Of a stretch of 31,800 bases of DNA, positions 22,657 to 31,800 are shown piece after piece; positions within the stretch are counted from its first letter, which is position 1; each line of letters begins with the position of its first letter. Made by a program: the position numbers and the translations under genes. This DNA is from Acanthamoeba castellanii str. Neff (taxonomy: Eukaryota; Discosea; Longamoebia; Acanthamoebidae): assembly GCF_000313135.1 (NCBI RefSeq), contig NW_004457563.1, positions 11,166 through 42,965 on the forward strand, written 5' to 3'. The notes under the pieces are model-generated. The model ran no database searches. It had not been told where the DNA came from and worked only from the letters and a program-made list of their open reading frames with translations.

Positions 22657-25064
22657 AGAGGAGGCGGAGCGAATTCTGTCTGGGCGGCCTTGCGGCACCT
22701 TCCTGGTGCGGTACACCTCGACCAAGTCCCAACTTGCCGTGTCCGTCGTGGTCGGTTCCGCACCACCGGCCGGCAGCCAAGTGCTCCACCGACGGGTGCG
22801 GATCGAGCCCAGGGCCGAGCCCACCTACGAGGGGTTCGGGTGCTGGCTCGAAGAAGGAGGCGATGAAGAGGCCAACGACGACGACGACCACGACGAGCAG
22901 GTGGTGGTCGATGATGAGCTCGCGGGTGCGCCAGCCACCGAGCAGGAGGACGGGCCGTACTTCTTCGTCGAGTTCCCCGACGTCAGGCGGGCCTCGCTCT
23001 ACGACCTCCTGAGCGTGTGGCCCACAGAGTACATCGAGCCGCTGCCCTACGTCGTACGTTCAGTTTTGTGGTTCGTTCGCTGGTGGTGTCGGCTGAATGA
23101 AGATTGGTGTGGTGTGGTGTGGTGTGGTGTGGTGTGGTGTGGTGTGGTGTGGTGTGGTGTGGTGTGGTGTGGGGCACAGGAGGACAGAGGCGAGATGGCC
23201 GCACTGAGGGACTCCGAGCCGATGCCGCAGGTCGCCAGCCCGCTGCTGTCGTTGGCCGACGAACTGTTGCTGGCCATCTTCCAGAACCTCCCTGCGGCCG
23301 CGCTGTGCAGCCTTGTCCAGGTAAAATAAGGTTGACCGCACATGACACACACGGCATGACTCACGGCACACGACACGACACGACACGCACCTGCGCTGAT
23401 CGAGGCTGGTGGCCCTGTTGTTGGTTGCTGCAACAGTCGTGCAGGAGGGCGTGCGTGGTGGCCAACGAGGCCGAGTTGTGGCGCACGCTCTATGTCCGAG
23501 ATTTTGGGGCCTGGGTGCCCCCGGTTCACCTGGCCGAGGGCGGAGATCTGACCTGGAAGCAGAGATATCGGCTCGAGCATGACTTGGTACGTCACACGAC
23601 ACACACGGCACGCACCAACAGGCACGACACACACGCATACAACACACGCACGACACCCGCACACGTTGAAAGGCAATGTGCATTCTACTCTCGTCACTCT
23701 TGTCTACAGTTCTACCAGATGGACGCGAGCGCGTTTGTGTTCAGCTTTCCCAATGATGAATTCCAAGCTTCGATGATGGGCGGCTGCTTCGTCCAATACA
23801 GCAACACGTCAGCCGGGGAACTCGTCTGCCACTGCGAACGGCTTCATAGAGGGTTTCGCCCCCCCCCCTCTTCTCCTCAGGAGCGGCGACACTGACCTTC
23901 GTTCTTTTTTGTTCGTTTTTTTTAAAATGGTGCTTCGTTCTTTGTTCTCTGCGTGATCGATCACCAGGGACCCATTCATCGATTTGGCGGGTCCGGCGCG
24001 GTTCGCTGGTCGGCTATGCGTGCACCCCGCAGCCCTCCGCAGACGATCATCTACCCTCAGCTCTCCTCATTCCTCCGCGAGTACCGCCAACCAGTCTCTC
24101 CAACTCGCAGGTACCCCACCCGCCCCACAAAAAACGGGTGTGTCGCGTGTGTCATGTGTGTCGCGTGTGTCGTGTGTGTCGTGTGTGTCGCGTGTCACGG
24201 TTGACTGACCGGCCGCTTGGCCCACAGCACTCCGAGCCTGTGTGAGCTTCGCGATGCGATGCTGGGCAAGAGGCACAAGCTCACCCTGAGACACCCCGAG
24301 CCCATGCCCCTGCAGTTTGCGCTGCTCAACCGCCTTCTCGCTTCCCCCGAGGGAGCCCCGCGCCTCGAGGAGCTGGTCATCCGACGCTACGACACGGACC
24401 ACTACCTCACGTTTCTCGCCGATCAGCTGACGCGGAAGCTGCTCAACGCGGCCCTGTCCCACATTGCCGCCACCAACCGCCACCTGCGTGTTCTTGACAT
24501 CGAATGCAACCTGCGCGTTGAGGCTGTCGACGTTCTTGTGCAGATCATCGGTGCGTCTGTGGTCATCAATTCCTTTTCTTCCACACAACTCACCAAACCT
24601 CATCCACCACCACCACCACCACCACCAGAGAACCATCCGCGGCTTCAAACCCTTGCTGTCTGCCTTGGTACATGTTTTACATACATTCTCAAGGCTGTAC
24701 TGTTATGTTTCTGTATTTTATTTGCTGATATATATATATTTTCTACGTGATGGCCGCAGATGCGTCACGAGATGGCGTGCCGACCAAGCGCCAGAGCCCG
24801 TGGGCACTCATCAAGGCTCTGCCGCGCAGCCGGACGCTCGAGGATCTGCGCATTGTTTTGGCCCCGCGTACCCTACTGAATGCCCCGAGCGACCTGTTCA
24901 ACTCGTGCTCGCCGCGACTGCGCCAGGTGAGCATCGAGGGCGTGGCGGACCCGCAGAAGCGCGCTGTCGTGGAGGCGGCCATGTCCGGCTTTCGATCGGA
25001 GCGCAACTCGCTCTTCAGCTTCTCTGTTATCGCACCAACGGACAGCGAGCAACAGCTGCATTGA
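22657..25064 (+). CDS. SH2 + F-box + leucine-rich protein (N-terminus unresolved)
   Basis: Candidate SCF ubiquitin-ligase substrate receptor with a phosphotyrosine-binding module. In-phase exons: 22657-23053, 23180-23320, 23437-23586, 23710-23823, 23968-24110, 24228-24550, 24629-24667, 24760-25064 (about 537 codons). The SH2 part shows REEAERILSG, GTFLVRYTSTKSQLAVSV with the FLVR arginine, an acidic loop insert (GDEEANDDDDHDEQ), YFFVEFPDVRRASLYDLLS and a WPTEYIEPLPY end. The F-box follows: LLSLADELLLAIFQNLP, AALCSLVQSCRR, ELWRTLYVRDF. The C-terminal half has leucine-rich-repeat-like strands: APRLEELVIRRYD, NRHLRVLDIECNL, HPRLQTLAVCL, SPRLRQVSIEG. The first exon ends in codon phase 2 upstream and is preceded by an AT-rich intron-like stretch; an upstream CFHAVLG near 22522-22541 resembles the missing SH2 start but does not join in phase. 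The GTCTG donor at 23824 was chosen because it alone keeps frame. Confidence 0.8.
23106..23170. repeat. (GGTGT)13 pentamer array
   Basis: Thirteen perfect GGTGT units fill intron 1 of the modelled SH2/F-box gene (between the SH2 and F-box exons), ending 9 nt before the exon. It is G/T on the sense strand. Confidence 0.95.
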
Positions 25065-25280
25065 CTGATTAAAAGAAAGAACGATAATGATGTAACAAGT
25101 CTAAACATTTGGTGCAGATCACAAGCAGAAAACGAAAATGTGCTTGTTGGAGACAACTTTACTATTAATTTCTGAAAGAAAAAAAAACCGGTCAATTTCT
25201 TCGTCAACAATATTTCTGGAGTGGATTACAGCATGAGGACTCTGCGCATTTCTCTCCATCACCATGTCTATCTTCCGTCA

Positions 25281-26641
25281 TCAAGTGTTGAGCGTGATGT
25301 ACGCAACCGTGCCGTCCTGAGAAGCTGTGACCACGTCTGTGGGGCACACAAGACGGTATTGAATAAGTGCAGGTGCAGACAAAAGTGAGAGCTTGAAGCA
25401 TGACAAATATGAAAAACGCGTACAGGAATCGTCGAGAGCGATGTCGCAGTCCTCGATGTCGTCCTTGTGGCGGACGATGGTGTGAAGATGGCTGTGCGTT
25501 CCATCGGGATTGCGGCGGAACAGCTCCAGCGTATCGTTGTCTGTCGCCAGAAACATCAGCGTACCGTTCGAGTTGTACCTGCGGCGCACGCACATTGCGC
25601 GCGCGTGTGAACTTGTTGTAATCTTTTACAACTAAACGGCGCACACACCCAATCACCACCAATATTATGATGCGAGAATGCGAACCGCATCTTCCAGAAA
25701 TGCTCATCGACGCCCGGAATGCAGATCATCTCTTGGCGCGTGCCATCGGGCGAGAACGAGGCGGCAGAGCCCACGCCGCCAGCCAACACAAAGCCTGCCC
25801 ATCACCAAACAAAACTTCGTCAAGTTACTTTTTTAACGAAACCATGAAACAACAGCGAAAGTCGGGGCAGCGTACGGTTGCGATCGTAGTCGGCTTTGTG
25901 GCGCGAGAGGCCAAAGTAGGGCGGAGGCATGGCCACCGCGTAGGCGCCGTTGTAGTAGCCGTGTTGTCTTAGCTCATTATTGAATTGGAAACTGAGCCTA
26001 CTGACGCCCGCGTCAAAGTCGCTCACCTAGACACACACGACACGACACGACACGACACGACACGACACGACACGACACGACACGACACGACACGACACGA
26101 CACGACACGACACGACACGACACGTGATAAGTTGCCAAGTTGTGAGCGAGAATGTATAGTTCACGGAAGAGGAGAAGTGGCGCACATGAACGGTCCTGGA
26201 CTCGCTGATCGAGGCGACGGCCCACTTGGCCTTGATGCCAAACCCGGCGCCCTCCACAAAGCACACGTCCCTCACCGTGCCTCGGTGCGGCTGTACACAC
26301 GCACGCGACACACGACACACACGACACACACGACACACACGACACACACGACACACACGACACACACGACACACACGACACACACGACACACACGACACA
26401 CACGACACACACGACACACACGACACACACGACACACACGACACACACGCAATAAGGCACCAGAAGAAAATAGGTTCGACATCCCGGCAAAGCAAGAGCA
26501 AGACAGCATGTGCGTACATTCCATTGCTTGACGGGCTCGGCGCTACGCAAATCAAACACGGTGAGCGTGGCGTTGTTGCTGCCTGCACCCAGCAGCAGGT
26601 TGGGATCCTCCGGGTGTGCCGCTGTAATGCATTCAATCACC

Positions 26642-26677
<36 letters not shown>

Positions 26678-27876
26678 GGTGGGCAAATAAATGACAAATG
26701 TTGATGTACGATGGTAATTTAACATGTTAAATATCGGAATGTGCACAGCAATAATTATTAATCTGTTTTAAAAAATTGCGCAAGGAGACGCACCCAAGGG
26801 AGCACGGTCGCTGCCGCCGAAGAAAGCGTCGTGGTACGAACGGTGGAGGTGCATCGTCTCGGCGTCGTAGACGAACAAGCTCTTGCAGTGGGAGCCGAAC
26901 GCCACCTGCGCACAGCAAGGGACCACCACCCACACAGCCGCGGCCTTGTGTGAGTGTGTGCTGGGCCGTGTTGTGTGCTAAGCTCATGAGGTGTCATGTG
27001 TGTGTGTCAGACCTTGGCACCGCCACAGGTCCATCGAGTGGAGTTGAGGTTGGCGGAGATGTCTCGCTTTTTCGGCACAGCAACAGATGAGAGCTTCTTC
27101 CTGCCGAGCGTGTGATGTGTGTGATCAGCACATGCGGCGAGAGCCGACACACACGACACACACACACGACACACGACACACACGACACACACGACACACA
27201 CGACACACACGACACACACGACACATGAGAGCCAAGGTGTGTGCAAGCTCGTGCGCGTACCCGTTCTTGAACACGCGAGCAATTCCGTCGTACGCGGCCA
27301 CAGAAAACACGTCCTTGTTCTGTTTGTGTGGTGTTGTTGTTGAGAAAGGCCCCTTGAGGTGGAAAAGAAAAGAAGAGGCGCGTACCGTGGGAGCGATAGC
27401 GACGCCGCGCACGCTAAAGTCCCACTCTCCGAGGGAGATGTGGAGGCGTTGTGTGGAGTACTCCTTGCGCTCCCAGCGAAGGTCGCGCTCGCAGCGCGTC
27501 AAGAAGGCCCGCTTGAAGCTGCTCGTCTCCTTCGCCGCCGCCTCCTGCCCATCATCAACAGTTGCGTTGGCCTCGGCGAGCAGGTGGGCGGCGTAGTGCG
27601 AATAGAACGCTGATGGCTGCATAGCCTCGTTCACCACCCGCCACACCTGCACACATCACACAAATACATCTTATTATTCTTTTTAATTTTTATAATTGTT
27701 CATTGTGATAATTAATTTATTAGTAAAAGGGGGCTTACGTGGTTGTGGGCGGAGAGAGAATGCCATTCGGAGCACACCAGGCCAATGGTGAGCAGGTCGC
27801 GTGGAGGGAGAAAAGAAAACACGTGCAGCCACGCATCAACTGGCAGCAGCCCCACAGCACGCCCCTCTTCCTCCAT
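25281..27876 (-). CDS. F-box/WD40-repeat protein
   Basis: Probable SCF substrate-recognition subunit, 465 aa. Eleven exons, all in phase: 27876-27739, 27646-27386, 27319-27261, 27100-27013, 26905-26794, 26621-26518, 26290-26165, 26026-25876, 25794-25647, 25578-25424, 25336-25281. An N-terminal F-box spans about 10-52 (LLPVDAWLHVFSFLPPRDLL, then VCSEWHSLSAHNHVWR). The rest is a seven-blade-type propeller read from recurring WD-like strands: FSVAAYDGIARVFKNG, VAFGSHCKSLFVYDAET, LLLGAGSNNATLTVFDLRS, WAVASISESRTVHVRHF, LMFLATDNDTLELFRR and YVVTASQDGTVAYITLN at the C-terminus. The GTACAAC-side junction of exon 9/10 (NIGGDWV-YNSNG) uses a GTGTGTG donor at 25646. Classical GH and WD dipeptides are mostly degenerate, so the exact blade number is uncertain. 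It converges on the SH2/F-box gene, stop codons 216 bp apart. Confidence 0.88.
26036..26120. repeat. (CACGA)17 pentamer array
   Basis: Seventeen perfect CACGA units inside intron 7 of the F-box/WD40 gene; the sense strand reads TCGTG. It is the same unit as the array at 5356. Confidence 0.95.
26304..26449. repeat. (ACACACGAC)n nonamer array, about 15 units
   Basis: A 9-bp unit is repeated almost perfectly in intron 6 of the F-box/WD40 gene. Because the unit is a multiple of three, it yields spurious repetitive peptides (RHT, CVV) in all frames. The sense strand is G/T-rich. Confidence 0.95.
26646..26675. repeat. (CA)n microsatellite
   Basis: Pure CA run in intron 5 of the F-box/WD40 gene; G/T on the sense strand. 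Confidence 0.9.
27146..27225. repeat. (ACACACGAC)n array, shorter copy
   Basis: The same nonamer family as at 26304, with some shorter units, inside intron 3 of the F-box/WD40 gene. Confidence 0.9.
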
Positions 27877-28040
27877 TGCACGTTTGATCTTTATCTGCTT
27901 TCCTACCTTGGTTTTTATCTGAAATGCGCCTGAATTTTTTGTGGATAATTATTATTATTATTTACAACACAAAAATAAATAATAAATATAAACGAAAAGA
28001 TAACTAAGGAAGGTTTACGGTGGGAAGCGGAGCGGAGCGG

Positions 28041-29770
28041 CTAGTAGTAGACTGCGGTGGGCTTGGGCGCCTGCATGTCGACGACGGGCTCGTCGTTCTG
28101 AGGGAAGCTGGCGGCCTGTTCGTCTTCGGGCTCGAGCTCCAAGTCCTCGCGAGTGAGATCGAACGCGCTGAAATTGCCGCCCAGCATCCCCGCTACGGCT
28201 TGTGTTGCTGGGAGACGAGACGAGTAGGAGACCGAGACCATGCACGATCAGTCCATGCACCACGCTTCACATCATTCAGAAGATGAAGAGAGAGAGAGAG
28301 AGAGAGAGTACCAGGATGATCCAAGCTCTCCAGATACATCTTGATGGAAACGGTCAACGGCACCTGTGATAATGGTGATGAGCGATTGTGAACCCCAACA
28401 GGTTGTGAATCTTTGGGTTTGGCGAAGAAGGAGTGAGTAGATAAATACCGAGATGATGGCACCGACGATGCCCCACACCGAGCCCCAGAACAGGAGGGCC
28501 ACGATGATGGTGACGGGAGGGATGTTCATCACGCGACCCAACACCTTCGGCTCCACAAACTGCGTCCACGCAAACTGCGGAGTAGATCGACACATGAGCG
28601 TGTGCGGTGTGTGCGGTTGCGTGTGCGGTGAAAGTACCTGAGTGATGGCGAGGAAGATGAAAATGAAGATGAGACGGACGGCAACGGGCCGAGGATCGAG
28701 GACGACCATGGGCAGGGGCAGGAATATGGAGATGGCCGGGCCGATGTTGGGGATGTAGCCCAGCACGAACGTCACCAGGCCAAAGAAGAGCGCCAGATCG
28801 ACCTCGAATACCAACAGAATGAAAGTCGTGCATACCGCAGCCGCTAGCGAAATCAAGCTGTGAATCTGTGTTGCGGGCACACGCACAACGTCAGTGTGTG
28901 TCGTGTGTGTCGTGTCGTGTCGTTGGTCGTGTCGTGTCGTGTCGTTGGTCGTGTCGTGTGTGTCGTGTGTGTCGTGTGTGCTTAGCGTACGATGACGTAG
29001 GTGCGGATGTGCTTGTCGATGCGGTGGGCGCGCTTGGCGGCGAGCGAGCGCTTGTGGTGCGCCAGGAGCTGCTCTTCCTGGTCCTCGAGGTCGAGCAGCA
29101 TGTAGACGACGATGAGCAGCACGAGGATCATCTCGGGGAAGCGGTTGGTGATGAACTCGAGCAGGGCCAGCACGTACGCGCTGACTTGGAACTCGGGCAG
29201 CATCTTCTTGATGTCCTCCTTGTTGTAGCCCAGCGTTTCGGCAAAGGCGACCAGAGAGTTGGAGAGGCGATCGATACGTAGCAGGTAGTACTCGGAATTG
29301 GAGATGAGATCGTTGATGGTGAATCCCAGCACCAAGCAGAGGAGGAGCAGCGTTGCAATGATGAGGGACAGGATGATCAGGACCGACGCCCATCGCGGCA
29401 ATGCGAGGCGCACGGTGGATCCAAGGCACGAGAACGGCCGTCGGCCGCTGAGGTACTTGACGAGGGGCTGGAACGCGTAAACGAGGAAGCGCGAGAAGAC
29501 GAGGGGCACCATGAGGAAGCGCAAGTAGACCAGCATCGCGCCAAATGCGAGTAGCGCGGCGAGCATGAGCGATCCCGCGCGTAGGACCTCGGTCATCATC
29601 TCGTAGCGCCGCGCGACCAGCGCTTGATCCTTCTCCGTGTCGCCAATTGGTTGGTATCCTTCTTCGTCGCTGACAAAATCTCCCTCCTTCTCCCCCGCCT
29701 CCCAAGCCCCGAATGGACGGCGCGGGAGGAAGCGCAATTCGTCATCTCGGGCGTAGCCTCGCCTCTGCAT
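28041..29770 (-). CDS. AI-2E/PerM-family multipass membrane protein (UPF0118-like)
   Basis: Multipass membrane protein of the family that includes bacterial TqsA, PerM and YdiK; substrate in a eukaryote unknown. Five in-phase exons: 29770-28991, 28865-28638, 28574-28449, 28363-28312, 28207-28041; 450 aa. Start ATG 29770 is the first after an in-frame TAA. A cytosolic acidic N-terminus (residues 1-55) precedes hydrophobic segments such as GSLMLAALLAFGAMLVYLRF, ASVLIILSLIIATLLLLCLV, EMILVLLIVVYMLL, ISLAAAVCTTFILLVF, LALFFGLVTFVLGYIPNIGP and IIVALLFWGSVWGIVGAII. The family signature is clear: GYIPNIGP, then FVEPKVLGR, then FWGSVWGIVGAIISVPLT. An acidic tail (EDLELEPEDE) follows the last segment and is longer than in bacteria. 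Intron 1 contains a CGTGTCGTTGG repeat and intron 4 a CT run adjoining the donor. Confidence 0.92.
28288..28308. repeat. (GA)n microsatellite next to a splice donor
   Basis: GA run on the plus strand; on the sense (minus) strand the transcript reads GGTACTCTCTCT, so the repeat begins 3 nt into intron 4 of the AI-2E-family gene. Confidence 0.9.
28898..28980. repeat. GTGTC / GTCGTTGG compound repeat
   Basis: Imperfect array inside intron 1 of the AI-2E-family gene. It is G/T on the plus strand, hence C/A on the sense strand, the exception among the long arrays here. Confidence 0.85.
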
Positions 29771-30085
29771 TCTCTCCTTCAGCTCCAAAGGCAACGAAAT
29801 CGAACGATGAGTCGATTGAGATTAATTTAATGGCCGACCAGAAGTCGCGTTCCTCTGTTTCCTCGCCGCGTTCCAACACCGAGAAGCGACAGCCAAACAA
29901 TTTAAAATCATTTTCATATTTGAATTCGAATTTCCTTTTGGATTTTGCACCGTTGGAACAAAAGGCGCGAAAAACGAAACGCGTCCGATAAAAATGCTGG
30001 GCTGGAAATGAACGAACCGATTGAGATCGGACAACGCTTTACCACCTTTCATCTTCTACCACTTCCATCAACAGCTTAGATAGAG
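29771..30085. promoter_or_regulatory. Divergent intergenic, AT-richer
   Basis: This 315-bp gap lies between divergent start codons of the AI-2E-family gene and the small lysine-tailed gene. An AT-rich core lies near 29895-29940. A 53-codon plus-strand frame (ATG 29830 to TAA 29991) starts in a protein-like way (MADQKSRSSVSSPRSN) but its second half looks random; it could be a leader ORF or first exon, which I cannot confirm. Confidence 0.4.
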
Positions 30086-30465
30086 ATGAACATCCTGCGG
30101 CGAAACAAGACTGCCATGGATGAGGAGGAAGATTGGAGCGAGGAGGAGTTGCCTGCTCCACCCGCCTTCTGCGCCCGCATAACGCCCGAGCAGATGCTCG
30201 AACAATCGCGCAAGCTCACCGAGGACAGACTACGAGAACTTGATATGTACCTCCGAGAGCATCCTGAAGGTATGTCGCCCTTTTTGACTAGCCCGCGTTC
30301 CGATTAGCTCTAACACAAAATTGTATCATATCATCAAAAATGCAGCTGCCGACGCCATCCGCAACAAGAAGAAGGTAGAATCACCTCATCTCAAGCATGC
30401 TCAACATCGTTCTGTACAAACCTCTAACCTTTTTGACAAATTAGCGCAAATTTTTGCCGCTCTAG
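30086..30465 (+). CDS. Small lysine-tailed protein, unknown function
   Basis: I recognise no family. Three in-phase exons (30086-30269, 30346-30374, 30445-30465) give 77 aa; the last exon is only seven codons including TAG. The N-terminal part is acidic (MDEEEDWSEEELP), followed by a charged amphipathic helix (TPEQMLEQSRKLTEDRLREL, then DMYLREHPEAADAIRN), and the protein ends with a basic KKKRKFLPL tail that resembles a nuclear localisation signal. The introns have standard GTATG/GTAGA donors and CAG/TAG acceptors, and splicing preserves both the helix and the basic tail, which supports a real gene. It ends 211 bp from the convergent PH-domain gene. Confidence 0.6.
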
Positions 30466-30675
30466 CCCCAATTTGATCGAGTGGCGAGCAGCAAGATCCC
30501 ACACCCCCCCGAGCCAGGGAAGGAAAACGCCATTGTACATAAGAGAAGAAGATGAGGAAGGAGCAGTGTGCGCTCCTTCATCAATAATACTCCCCTGCCA
30601 GGATTTACAACGATCATTCAGCGACTTCAATCATCATCAGCCACCACCCTCAAGAAAGTAGAAAAGGCGAGCATG

Positions 30676-31800
30676 TCAAGCAGAAGGACGACAACCTTTG
30701 TTGGTTCCTTGGTCCTCTGCAGCTTTGAGGAACACACCATCGATCCCTTCGTCGTGCGAGGTACGCTGCAGGAGCATCATCACCTTGCGCCGCGTCGTCG
30801 TTGCCTCCTTGCCCGTCGTCGTCTTCTTTTTCTTCTCAGACGACGACTTCTTGCTCGTGCCACCGGTGATCTTCTTCTTCGTCTTCTTCCGCATCACCGC
30901 GTCCGGATTGCCGTCCCACGTGGCCGATCGTTGTCGCTCGCCCAGCCCGCCGCCGCCCCGCATCTCGTGCAGCGACAGCAGCTTGTGCAGGGCCGGCCTT
31001 ATCGTCAGCACGCTATCCCTCCGCGCCTGCGATCGGCCGTCGCCGTCGCCGACGCACTCTTTCCTGTCCGCCGCCGCCGTGGTCGCCGCTGCGGCCGCCG
31101 CTCCCTGGCCCGCAGCGGCGATGAGGCTCTCGAGGCGGTCGGCGTCGGCGTAGATCTTGCCCAGGACCGCGGCGAGGATCGGGTCGTAGCTCGACTTCCA
31201 CTCGCCCTCCTCGAGCACCGCCGCTGCTGCGTGGCCGACGTCGGCGACGGCCGGCAGCAACGAAGACGAGGCCGACGTGTCGACCGAAATCGCCTCAGTG
31301 GCGGTGCGGAAGTGGGCGGCGGAGAGGGAGTTGGAGGTGGCACCGCAGCCGCCGCCGGCGGCGGCCAACAGCGAGGTCGAGTCGCTGCTGTTGGTCTGGA
31401 TGCCGGAGCCGACCGACCGCGACGACGACGAGAGGAAGATCACCGAACCGCTGCCGCGCGCCCGCTTCAGCAGCTCTGCGCGATTACCGGCGCCATCCAG
31501 TTTGGCCATCACCATCATTATATGCGAGTCGACACGAACGAGCACAGGCGTGTGTGGGTGTTGTGTGTGGTACCGGCTCGGTGCTTGCGGGACATCTCTC
31601 GGGTGATCTTGAGCTTGGCCAGGTCGGTCAGCCAGCTGTGACGATCCGTCGCGGACGCCGCTGTGAAGCGCGCCACCGTCTGGCCTTTCTCCGACACGAG
31701 TGCGAACCTCAGGTGATCTGCCCAACCCACCATCAGAAACCACCGCACACGGCACACGCACGTGTGATGCTGGACGTACCGCTCATGTCGGCGCTGGGGT
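30676..31800 (-). CDS. PH-domain protein, C-terminal part (5' partial)
   Basis: Visible exons: >31800-31780, 31717-31574, 31475-30676, in phase, about 321 codons to the TGA. The first residues give the end of a PH domain: DHLRFALVSEKGQTVARFTA, then the C-terminal helix DRHSWLTDLAKLKITREMSR with the invariant Trp. Such an arrangement occurs after a DH domain in Rho exchange factors, but no DH is in view. The remainder is low-complexity (Ser, Ala, Gly) with one helical segment (YDPILAAVLGKIYADADRLE) and a strongly basic region (MRKKTKKKITGG, SEKKKKTTTGKE) that could bind acidic membranes or act as a nuclear signal. Function beyond membrane/phosphoinositide contact is not predictable here. Confidence 0.75.

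Noticed and set aside
26013..26636. Long open frames with repeating CVS/CVV/RHT peptides on both strands
   Set aside because: They are translations of the 5- and 9-bp intronic repeats; the surrounding sequence is explained by exons of the F-box/WD40 gene.
29830..29991. 53-codon plus-strand ORF before the small lysine-tailed gene
   Set aside because: The N-terminal half looks protein-like but there is no splice continuation or homology I can see; recorded only in the intergenic entry.
30568..31641. 357-codon plus-strand open frame
   Set aside because: Antisense shadow of the PH-domain gene's last exon; rich in Arg/Ala/Gly without motifs, and the minus-strand model has a proper PH end and splice sites.

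Overview
The window is eukaryotic nuclear DNA. Genes are split by many short introns (mostly 45-150 nt, very often opening with GTACG and closing with CAG). Exons are GC-rich with C/G-ending codons, while several introns are AT-rich or filled with GT/CA microsatellites. Together with an Amoebozoa-like gene set (SH2 and F-box signalling proteins, PH proteins, secreted orphans), this fits an Acanthamoeba-type amoeba; the organism name is my inference. Exon models were built by hand from splice signals, reading phase and protein-family logic, and most close with consistent phase at every junction.

Layout, left to right. (-) <1-3011: two-PHD-finger chromatin protein of the PHF12/Rco1 type, 3' end outside the window. 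(-) 3825-6734: secretory DnaJ-thioredoxin chaperone/oxidoreductase. (+) 7009-10053: mitochondrial alanine aminotransferase. (-) 10119-12135: secreted beta-propeller-like orphan with an apparent one-base frameshift. (-) 12312-15064: cytosolic phenylalanyl-tRNA synthetase beta subunit. (+) 15568-17710: DGAT2-family acyltransferase. (+) 18286-20969: protein with an interrupted PH domain. (+) 21011-21488: doubtful small gene. (+) 21668-22373: small secreted orphan with a TATA box. (+) about 22657-25064: SH2 + F-box + leucine-rich protein, N-terminus unresolved. (-) 25281-27876: F-box + WD40 protein. (-) 28041-29770: AI-2E/PerM-type membrane protein. (+) 30086-30465: 77-residue lysine-tailed orphan. 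(-) 30676->31800: PH-domain protein, 5' end outside the window.

The genes are mostly unrelated housekeeping and signalling genes; there is no operon, mobile element, CRISPR array or recognisable RNA gene. The most notable functional pairing is the two convergent F-box genes at 22.6-27.9 kb. Both look like substrate receptors for SCF ubiquitin ligases, and one carries an SH2 module with an intact FLVR arginine, so phosphotyrosine-directed ubiquitination is a reasonable hypothesis. Other points of interest are a cluster of GC-AG introns, intronic simple repeats that mostly place G/T on the sense strand, overlapping convergent 3' ends, and a cluster of perfect palindromes between two genes.
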